DNA of 12,746 bases from an uncultured Alphaproteobacteria bacterium (lineage in GTDB: Bacteria > Pseudomonadota > Alphaproteobacteria > Caulobacterales > Caulobacteraceae): positions 1 to 12,746 of the forward strand of contig CAIZKE010000124.1 in the NCBI GenBank assembly GCA_903933475.1, written 5' to 3'. Each line of letters opens with the position of its first letter. Position 1 is the stretch's first letter. Below are positions 7,116 through 12,746 of this stretch, piece by piece. A program made the translations under genes and the position numbers. The notes under the pieces were generated by a model. It ran no database searches and was not told the origin of the DNA. It worked only from the letters and a program-made list of their open reading frames with translations.

Positions 7116-8597
7116 ATGATCATGCGACGTCGCCGCCGCTGGCTGGCTGCGGTCTCTCTGGCGGGACTCGCCCTTGCAGCCTCCGCAGCTTCCGCGGAAA
7201 CCATGGCTGAGGCGATCGCCATGGCCTACGACTCCAATCCGACCCTCCAGGCCCAGCGCGCCCAGCTGCGGGCCCTGGACGAGAACTGGTATCAGGCCCG
7301 TTCCGGCTACCGGCCCACCCTGTCCGTATCGGGCCGCGCAACCTGGGCCGAGTCGACCATTCCCCGAACCAAGCCCCTCGAGGATATCGAGAGCAACTCG
7401 GGTTCCGCCGTCCTCTCCCTGAACCAGCCGATCTATACCGGCGGGCGTGTGTCCGCGGCCGTGTCGGCCTCGGAAGCTGACATCCTCTCCGGACGCGAGT
7501 CCCTCCGGCGTACCGAGGCCCAGATCCTGGGCCAGGTCATCCAGTTCTACGTGGATGTCCGCCGCGACCAGGAAGCCCTCCGTATTCGCCAGACGAATGT
7601 CGCCGTCCTCCAGCGCCAGCTCGACGAGTCCAGGGCGCGGTTCGAGGTGGGCGAGATTACCCGGACCGACGTTGCCCAGTCCGAGGCCCGGCTTGCGGGG
7701 GCCGTCGCCTTGCTCAACTCCGCGCAGGCCATCCTCGCCACCTCCCGCGCCAACTACGAGGCGGTCGTCGGTCAGGCGCCCGGCGACCTCGCGCCGGAGC
7801 CGCCGATCGGTAGCCTTATGCCCGGCTCCATCGAGCAGGCCTGGGACCTGGCCGAGAACGGAAGCCCGATCATTCGCGGCGCGGAGTATGCCGAGCAGGC
7901 GAGCCGGGCCCGGATCGCTGGCGCCCGGGCCGAGCAGATGCCCTCCGTCGCCCTGCAGGGCCAGCTTGGCTACAACGGCCTGGCCAGCCCGCTGCACACA
8001 GACGCCTATTCCCGGGCCCTTTCGGGGGCTGCGGTTGTAACCGTGCCACTCTTCACGGGTGGGCAGACCCTGTCCCGGGTGCGCGCCGCAGTCGAGCGAA
8101 ACAATTCCGATCGGCTAGGAGTCGAGGCTGCCCGCCGGTCTGTCCGACAGACCATCACCCAGTCCTGGAGCGCACTGCAGGCCGCCCAAAGCAATATCGA
8201 GGCCACGGACCAGCAGGTCCGCGCTGCACGGATCGCTGCGGAGGGCGTTCTCCAGGAGCAGAGGGTGGGGTTGCGCACCACGATCGACGTGCTCAACGCC
8301 GAGCAGGAACTTCGCGCGGCCGAACTGTCCCAGATCAGCGCGCGTCGCGACGAATATGTCGCGGCGGCAGGCGTGCTCAGCCAGGTTGGGCGTCTGCAGG
8401 CAGGATATCTTGTGCCGGAAGTCTCCCGGTACGATCCGGCGGCCAACTTCAACAGCCTGCGGGTGACCTGGGGCTGGGTGCCCTGGGAAGTGCCCATCTC
8501 GGGCGTGGACGGGATCCTGACGCCGAAGCCGGTGGTGATCCCCGACCGGCCGATTCCGGTCGCTCCGGCAAGTTTGAAGACTGCACCCTCCACCTAG
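7116..8597 (+). CDS. tolC: TolC-family outer-membrane channel protein, 493 aa
   Basis: The protein belongs to the outer-membrane efflux/type I secretion channel family: a trimeric beta-barrel with a periplasmic alpha-helical tunnel. A Sec signal peptide opens it (MIMRRRRRWLAAVSLAGLALAASAASA, cleavage likely before ETMAEAI). Two repeated OEP domains follow. The first contains QFYVDVRRDQEALRIRQ and ARFEVGEITRTDVAQSEARLAGA. The second contains VGLRTTIDVLNAEQELRAAELSQISARRDEYVAAAGVLSQVGRL. Both are hallmarks of the TolC/RsaF type. I chose ATG 7116 because GGGGA lies 6 bases upstream and the signal peptide then starts normally; an ATG at 7083 would add 11 residues. No ABC transporter or membrane-fusion partner is adjacent, so it probably serves systems encoded elsewhere. 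In Caulobacter a homologue of this channel (RsaF type) is, as I recall, also next to popZ. Confidence 0.93.
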   Translation: MIMRRRRRWLAAVSLAGLALAASAASAETMAEAIAMAYDSNPTLQAQRAQLRALDENWYQARSGYRPTLSVSGRATWAESTIPRTKPLEDIESNSGSAVLSLNQPIYTGGRVSAAVSASEADILSGRESLRRTEAQILGQVIQFYVDVRRDQEALRIRQTNVAVLQRQLDESRARFEVGEITRTDVAQSEARLAGAVALLNSAQAILATSRANYEAVVGQAPGDLAPEPPIGSLMPGSIEQAWDLAENGSPIIRGAEYAEQASRARIAGARAEQMPSVALQGQLGYNGLASPLHTDAYSRALSGAAVVTVPLFTGGQTLSRVRAAVERNNSDRLGVEAARRSVRQTITQSWSALQAAQSNIEATDQQVRAARIAAEGVLQEQRVGLRTTIDVLNAEQELRAAELSQISARRDEYVAAAGVLSQVGRLQAGYLVPEVSRYDPAANFNSLRVTWGWVPWEVPISGVDGILTPKPVVIPDRPIPVAPASLKTAPST

Positions 8598-8619
8598 GGG
8601 GATATCGCGCCATCTCCAA

Positions 8620-8638
8620 CCCTGCGGCGGCGCCAGGG
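8620..8638 (+). terminator. Weak hairpin after the TolC-family gene
   Basis: CCCTG (8620-8624) and CAGGG (8634-8638) can pair around a 9-base G+C-rich loop, 22 bases after the stop. There is no T-run. It is a possible transcript end but could be chance in G+C-rich DNA. Confidence 0.22.
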
Positions 8639-8666
8639 CCGGGAATCGGTTATCTGTTAGGGGGCG

Positions 8667-8687
8667 TTCCCGGGTGACCGTCGGGAA
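8667..8687. repeat. Inverted repeat next to the proposed popZ promoter
   Basis: TTCCCG (8667-8672) and CGGGAA (8682-8687) form a dyad with a 9-base spacer that ends exactly where the proposed -35 box begins. The placement suits an operator; no regulator can be named. Role is inference. Confidence 0.35.
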
Positions 8688-8716
8688 TTGCCTGTTAAGG
8701 CGTCTGCGCCTAGCCT
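8688..8716 (+). promoter_or_regulatory. Possible popZ promoter
   Basis: TTGCCT (8688-8693) and TAGCCT (8711-8716) are spaced by 17 bases, about 40 bases upstream of the popZ ATG. A small hairpin AGGCG-TCTG-CGCCT (8698-8711) falls in the spacer. GANTC sites, the target of the cell-cycle methylase CcrM in this group, lie at 8643-8647, 8741-8745 and 8765-8769. Confidence 0.4.
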
Positions 8717-8755
8717 CGTGTATGGGGCTGTCCCTGGTCCGAATCGCGGTGGCGG

Positions 8756-9286
8756 ATGTCTGACGACTCGAAATCAGAACCGACAATGGAGGAAATCCTA
8801 GCCTCCATCCGCCGCATCATCTCCGAAGATGATGGCGACCCAGCGGATGAGGTCCAGGAGGAGGAGGTGGCGTTTGCGCCGTCCGAGGCCCCCGAACCTG
8901 TGCTCGAGGAAGAGCCCGAGAGACCTCGCGTCGAGGCGCGCCTTCCGGATGAAGATCTCGTACCCGATGAAGATCTCGTACCGGACGAAGAGCCCGAGGA
9001 TGTCCTTGTTCTCACGGACCGTATCGACCGCCGCGATGACCTAGAGCCCCGCAGGCCGGAACCGCGCCTCGTTTCGGATCCGACCGCAGCGGCTGCGGCC
9101 GCCGCCTTTGGGCACCTGTCGGCCTCGCTCCTCATGCCGCACGACCTGAGGACCCTTGAGGACGTGGTCCGCGAACTCCTCCGGCCCCTGCTCAAGCAGT
9201 GGCTCGACGATCACCTGCCCGACATCGTCGAGGTCCAGGTCCAGGCCGAGATCGAACGCATCTCCCGCGGCGGCAGGATGCGGTAG
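8756..9286 (+). CDS. popZ: Cell-pole organising protein PopZ, 176 aa
   Basis: PopZ self-assembles into a polar, ribosome-excluding network that anchors ParB-bound centromeres and recruits polar cell-cycle proteins. All three regions are present. The N-terminal binding helix is PTMEEILASIRRIISEDD (residues 9-26). A Pro/Glu/Asp-rich acidic disordered linker spans roughly 27-105. The C-terminal oligomerisation helices run from SASLLMPHDLRTLEDVVRELLRPLLKQWLDDHLPDIVE to the RISRGGRMR end. Length matches the Caulobacter protein (about 177). The linker contains a tandem PDEDLV repeat (64-75), apparently a recent duplication. A short AAAAAAA tract precedes the C-terminal block. The start is fixed by the conserved MSDxS-EPTMEEI beginning. 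The gene lies between a TolC-family gene and an S9 peptidase, with its own probable promoter in the 158-base gap. Confidence 0.97.
   Translation: MSDDSKSEPTMEEILASIRRIISEDDGDPADEVQEEEVAFAPSEAPEPVLEEEPERPRVEARLPDEDLVPDEDLVPDEEPEDVLVLTDRIDRRDDLEPRRPEPRLVSDPTAAAAAAAFGHLSASLLMPHDLRTLEDVVRELLRPLLKQWLDDHLPDIVEVQVQAEIERISRGGRMR
8945..8980 (+). repeat. Two tandem 18-bp units inside popZ
   Basis: Units 8945-8962 and 8963-8980 differ at one base (CCG versus CCC) and each encodes PDEDLV. A third partial copy, CCGGACGAAGAG, follows at 8981-8992. The in-frame duplication lengthens the acidic linker without affecting the folded ends. Confidence 0.9.
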
Positions 9287-9375
9287 CCTGCCAATGCGCC
9301 CGCGCTGGATCGGCTTGACGCATGCAGTGAAGAAGCAGTGGGTGGTCTGAACGGCGGCGCGGGGAACTCGCTCTA

Positions 9376-11367
9376 ATGCTCCAGGCTTTTCTAAACCGGC
9401 AAGGGACCTGGCTTCGCGCAACCCGGGGGTGGGTCACCGTCCTTGTCGCACTTGGACTTTTCCTCGCCGGGCCTTGCAAGACCTTGGCGGCGGAACCTAC
9501 GCCCCCTGAGTCCTACGGGCGGCTCCCGCAGATCGGGTCCGTCAGCCTCGCTCCGGGTGGGCAGGTCTTTGCTGCGCTTGTCCGAAACAGCGAAGGCGCG
9601 TTTGTCACGGTCTTCGACGCAGCAACCGCCAAGCCCATCGACATCCTGGCCCTCGGAAACGACAAGTTCCGGAGTATGTTTTGGATAGATGACGACCGCC
9701 TCGTCATCATCCGCTCCATCACCTCGAGGATCGAGGGCGTGATGGCGGTCAAGGGCGAACAGTTCGTAGCCCTGGAGCACAATTTCCGCACGCGACGCGG
9801 CCGACCGCTTCTCGCGGACGGTGACAGGGCCCTGAATACAGTGGTGGGCGATGTGGTGCGGGTCCGGCCCGGTACACGCCCGGCCAGTCTCATCCTGGGG
9901 GGTATGAACTTCCCCCAATCGACTGGGGTTTACACCCTCTTCGAACAGGGTGCTTCGGGTCGCCCAGAGGTCGTCGCCCAGGGGCAGCGGGATACGGTCG
10001 ACTGGATCGTCGGTCCTGATGGAACCGTCCTGGGCGAGGTCCGACAGTCCCGAACCAGCGGCAACTGGCAGGTCCTGGTCGGGCCGGGCATCAAAAGCTT
10101 GAAGCTGGTCCGGGAGGGCTCACACCAGACGCGCGCGCCAGCCTTGCGCGGAGTCTCGCCAGACGGATCTGCAGTCTATCTCTCGATCCCGGCGGACGAC
10201 GACTACACCCTCTTCAAGGTCGATGTGGCCTCTGGCCAGATGACGGAGATTCCGTCTGACCAAGGTCAGACCTTCGTCCACGAGGATGGGACCCTGGTGG
10301 TGGTGGCAGTCGCCCGCAGCATCGGGGACGACCTGACCTACGACTGGTCTAGTCCCCAGGATCGGGAGCTTTGGGCGGCTGTGACGAAGGGCTTCAAAGG
10401 CGCGCGGGTCGAGGTCGTCTCCATGTCCGCAGCCCGCGATCGGCTCATTCTCCTGGCCGACGGGGGCGGATATGGCTACGGCTACTACCTGCTGGACCGC
10501 AAGTCGGGGCGCGCATCCTTCCTTTCTGATGTCTACGCCGGCATTGGACCCGAGGCGATCAACGAGCGCTGGTATATCCGCTACAAGGCGGGAGACGGGC
10601 TCGAGATCCCGGCCTACCTCACCCTTCCCACCGGGCGACCGGCAAAGGGCCTCCCCCTGATCGTCCTGCCCCACGGCGGGCCTGCAGCCCGGGACGACAT
10701 CGGTTTTGACTGGTGGTCACAGGCCTACGCCGCCATGGGATACGCCGTGCTTCAACCGCAGTTCCGCGGCTCGAGGGGGTTCGGGGCGGCCCACCAGAGT
10801 GCGGGCGACGGCGAAGTGGGCGGGCGCATGCAGACGGACCTGTCCGACGGCGTAGCCGACCTGGTCCGGACTGGCGTTGCGGATCCAGCGCGGGTCGCGA
10901 TCGTCGGAGCTTCCTACGGCGGCTATGCCGCCCTTGCCGGCGTGACCCTGCAGTCTGGTCTCTACAGGTGCGCGGTTTCGGTGGCGGGAGTTAGCGACTG
11001 GGCTCAGTTTGTTCGGGACTCCGCGCTAGCCGCCGGCGGTTCCACGCGAACACGATCGGTCCGGTACTGGCGCCAGGTGCTCCGGGTCGCTGACGAGAAG
11101 GACCCCAAGCTGATGGGCATCTCTCCGCGCCTCCAGGCCTCCCGGGCCTCTGCGCCCATCCTGCTGATCCATGGCGCCGATGACACCGTGGTGAAGATCG
11201 CCCACAGCACGAAGATGGAGGAAGCGCTCCGTATGGCGGGCAAGCCTGTCGAAATGTTGACCCTCAAGGGCGAGGATCACTGGCTTTCCTCGGAAGAGAC
11301 CCGGGTCGAGATGCTCACGGCCTCGTCGCGTTTCCTCAAGACCTGCAACCCTCCGGGCGGGGCTTGA
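9376..11367 (+). CDS. Exported S9-family serine peptidase (prolyl oligopeptidase type), 663 aa
   Basis: The architecture is that of S9 acylaminoacyl/dipeptidyl-type peptidases. A signal peptide (basic start, hydrophobic core about residues 18-32, likely cut after LAA near 39) is followed by a beta-propeller-like region of about 45-405 and an alpha/beta-hydrolase domain from about 420 to the end. The oxyanion motif HGGP is at 433-436. The nucleophile is Ser513 in GASYGGY, the acid most likely Asp603 in HGADDTVV, and the base His635 in EDHWL, so the triad is complete. It should cleave short peptides in the periplasm or outside the cell. ATG 9376 has GGGGA about 10 bases upstream. It follows popZ by 89 bases, in which I see a TTGACGC at 9315-9321 but no convincing -10. 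Substrate is unknown, and no functional tie to popZ or valS is evident. Confidence 0.93.
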   Translation: MLQAFLNRQGTWLRATRGWVTVLVALGLFLAGPCKTLAAEPTPPESYGRLPQIGSVSLAPGGQVFAALVRNSEGAFVTVFDAATAKPIDILALGNDKFRSMFWIDDDRLVIIRSITSRIEGVMAVKGEQFVALEHNFRTRRGRPLLADGDRALNTVVGDVVRVRPGTRPASLILGGMNFPQSTGVYTLFEQGASGRPEVVAQGQRDTVDWIVGPDGTVLGEVRQSRTSGNWQVLVGPGIKSLKLVREGSHQTRAPALRGVSPDGSAVYLSIPADDDYTLFKVDVASGQMTEIPSDQGQTFVHEDGTLVVVAVARSIGDDLTYDWSSPQDRELWAAVTKGFKGARVEVVSMSAARDRLILLADGGGYGYGYYLLDRKSGRASFLSDVYAGIGPEAINERWYIRYKAGDGLEIPAYLTLPTGRPAKGLPLIVLPHGGPAARDDIGFDWWSQAYAAMGYAVLQPQFRGSRGFGAAHQSAGDGEVGGRMQTDLSDGVADLVRTGVADPARVAIVGASYGGYAALAGVTLQSGLYRCAVSVAGVSDWAQFVRDSALAAGGSTRTRSVRYWRQVLRVADEKDPKLMGISPRLQASRASAPILLIHGADDTVVKIAHSTKMEEALRMAGKPVEMLTLKGEDHWLSSEETRVEMLTASSRFLKTCNPPGGA

Positions 11368-11381
11368 GACCGGGTTGCAGG
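11342..11381 (+). terminator. Perfect 10-bp inverted repeat across the peptidase stop codon
   Basis: CCTGCAACCC (11342-11351) is the exact complement of GGGTTGCAGG (11372-11381), with a 20-base loop that contains the TGA stop (11365-11367). No T-run follows. It may act in 3'-end stability or in reducing read-through into valS. The pairing is seen directly; the function is inferred. Confidence 0.4.
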
Positions 11382-11397
11382 CTGGCCGGCCGCCCGC

Positions 11398-11459
11398 CGG
11401 TTTCCATGACTTCACTTGACGCGGACGGCCCTTCCGTTACGGGTCCGCTCCGGAAACCG
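11398..11459 (+). promoter_or_regulatory. valS leader with an 8-bp inverted repeat and a -35-like box
   Basis: CGGTTTCC (11398-11405) is complementary to GGAAACCG (11452-11459), which ends 2 bases before the valS ATG and covers the place of its ribosome-binding site. Between them lies TTGACGC (11416-11422), a good alphaproteobacterial -35 sequence, with only a poor -10 candidate (GTTACGG near 11436). Transcripts starting upstream could fold the start region into a stem, while transcripts starting inside could not. This is inference from sequence alone. Confidence 0.35.
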
Positions 11460-11461
11460 CC

Positions 11462-12746
11462 ATGCTTGACAAAAGTTTCGACCCCAAGACCGCCGAGCCC
11501 CGGCTCTATGCCCGATGGGAGGCCTCAGGTGCCTTCTCGCCGACCGAGGATCCGTCGGCCGAACCCTTCTCCGTGGTCATACCGCCGCCCAATGTGACGG
11601 GCTCGCTGCACATCGGCCACGCCCTGAACAACACCCTTCAGGACGTGCTCATCCGGTTCGAGCGGATGCGGGGCAAGGCGGCCCTCTGGCTGCCCGGGAC
11701 GGATCACGCCGGCATCGCCACCCAGATGGTGGTCGAGCGCCAGCTGGCTGCCGAGGGCAATCTTGGCCGGCGCGACATGGGGCGCGAGGCCTTCCTTGAG
11801 CGGGTCTGGGCCTGGAAGGCCGAGAGCGGCGGGACCATCACCCGCCAGCTGCGCCGGCTGGGTGCCTCCTGCGACTGGAGCCGCGAGCGCTTCACCCTGG
11901 ACGAGGGGCTCAGCGCCGCCGTCCGCAAGGTCTTCGTCACCCTCCACAAGCAGGGCCTGCTCTATCGCGACAAGCGGCTGGTGAACTGGGACCCCCACCT
12001 CCAGACCGCCATCTCCGACCTGGAGGTTGAGCAGCGCGAGGTCGATGGCCATTTCTGGCGCTTCGCCTACCCGCTGGAGGATGGCTCGGGCGAGATCGTC
12101 GTGGCCACGACCCGGCCCGAAACCATGCTGGGTGACACCGCCGTGGCGGTGAACCCCAAGGACGAGCGCTATGCCCACCTGGTGGGCAAGCAGGTCCGCC
12201 TGCCCATCGCCGGCCGCCTGATCCCCATCGTCGCCGACGACTACGCCGATCCCGAGAAAGGGTCGGGGGCGGTCAAGATCACCCCGGCGCATGACTTCAA
12301 CGACTTCCAGGTCGGCAAGCGCCATGGCCTGGAGATGATCAACATCCTCGACGACTTCGGCTGCATCAGCGATGCCGCGCCCGAGGCGTACCGGGGCCTC
12401 GACCGCTTTGTCGCCCGCAAGCAGGTGGTCGCTGAATTCGAGGCCCTGGAACTGCTGCGCGGCATCGACCCGACCCGCCATGTGGTTCCGCACGGAGACC
12501 GCTCCGGTGTCGTCGTCGAGCCCTACCTGACCGACCAGTGGTTCGTGGACGCCGCCACCCTGGCCAAGCCCGCCATTGCTGCGGTCGAGGACGGCCGCAC
12601 CGTCCTGGAACCCGCCGCCTGGTCGAAGACCTACTTCGAGTGGATGCGGAACATCGAGCCCTGGTGCGTCTCGCGCCAGCTCTGGTGGGGGCACCGGATC
12701 CCGGCCTGGTACGCACCCGACGGCACCGTCTTCGTGGAGGAGACCG
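11462..12746 (+). CDS. valS: Valyl-tRNA synthetase, N-terminal 428 codons (cut by window edge)
   Basis: ValRS is a class I aminoacyl-tRNA synthetase that charges tRNA-Val and edits mischarged threonine. The sequence opens MLDKSFDPKTAEPRLYARWEASGAF and contains PPPNVTGSLHIGHAL, with the HIGH ATP-binding signature at residues 50-53. LPGTDHAGIATQMVVERQL and LGASCDWSRERFT follow, both typical of ValRS. The inserted editing domain shows TTRPET (216-221) and ITPAHDFND, with His277-Asp278. The visible part ends just after WCVSRQLWWGHRIPAWY, where the chain re-enters the catalytic domain. The KMSKS loop and anticodon-binding domain lie beyond the edge; the full protein is usually about 900 residues. 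The start is supported by the standard N terminus and a GGA about 8 bases upstream. It lies 94 bases after the peptidase gene. Confidence 0.98.
   Translation, partial: MLDKSFDPKTAEPRLYARWEASGAFSPTEDPSAEPFSVVIPPPNVTGSLHIGHALNNTLQDVLIRFERMRGKAALWLPGTDHAGIATQMVVERQLAAEGNLGRRDMGREAFLERVWAWKAESGGTITRQLRRLGASCDWSRERFTLDEGLSAAVRKVFVTLHKQGLLYRDKRLVNWDPHLQTAISDLEVEQREVDGHFWRFAYPLEDGSGEIVVATTRPETMLGDTAVAVNPKDERYAHLVGKQVRLPIAGRLIPIVADDYADPEKGSGAVKITPAHDFNDFQVGKRHGLEMINILDDFGCISDAAPEAYRGLDRFVARKQVVAEFEALELLRGIDPTRHVVPHGDRSGVVVEPYLTDQWFVDAATLAKPAIAAVEDGRTVLEPAAWSKTYFEWMRNIEPWCVSRQLWWGHRIPAWYAPDGTVFVEET

Noticed and set aside
9294..9350. An 18-codon reading frame between popZ and the peptidase
   Set aside because: It is short, has no clear ribosome-binding site, and has no recognisable feature.
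11525..12694. A 389-codon minus-strand frame
   Set aside because: It is fully antisense to valS, whose class I synthetase motifs are unmistakable.

Overview
The window is high-GC alphaproteobacterial chromosome, most likely from the Caulobacterales (Caulobacter/Phenylobacterium type). The main evidence is a clear popZ gene, the cell-pole organising protein typical of this group. It sits beside a TolC-family outer-membrane gene and close to valS, an arrangement I recall from Caulobacter. No IS element, phage gene or CRISPR array was seen. Apart from the two genes cut by the window edges, the reading frames are intact.

Left half (1-5977), all on the minus strand. Read in the direction of transcription: gene B (5977-4859, unknown), gene A (4760-3648, unknown, a paralogue of B), a membrane-anchored FMN-binding glutamate-synthase-like protein (3634-2168), a two-module VOC-fold protein (2164-1307), and an acyl-CoA synthetase that runs off the left edge (1229-1). 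Gaps from A onward are 13, 3 and 77 bases, so A to the acyl-CoA synthetase looks like one operon. B may feed into it across a 98-base gap. A and B align without gaps at about 52% identity by hand count. They are visibly poorer in G+C than their neighbours and match no family I can name. They are the best candidates for an undescribed function here.

Centre (5978-6412). A complete tRNA-Cys (GCA) gene with encoded CCA lies on the minus strand upstream of B. An 8-bp perfect stem-loop lies between them. Divergent promoter-like sequences lie to the right of the tRNA, one for the tRNA and one for the rightward genes.

Right half (6413-12746), all on the plus strand: a shortened isoaspartyl-methyltransferase-family protein whose SAM-binding glycine motif is gone; a TolC-family outer-membrane channel with a signal peptide; popZ; a secreted S9-type serine peptidase; and the first 428 codons of valS. 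The spaces between them hold several inverted repeats and promoter-like sequences. One inverted repeat could pair the start region of valS into a stem. These right-hand genes do not form an obvious single pathway. They combine envelope export, polar organisation, peptide hydrolysis and translation.
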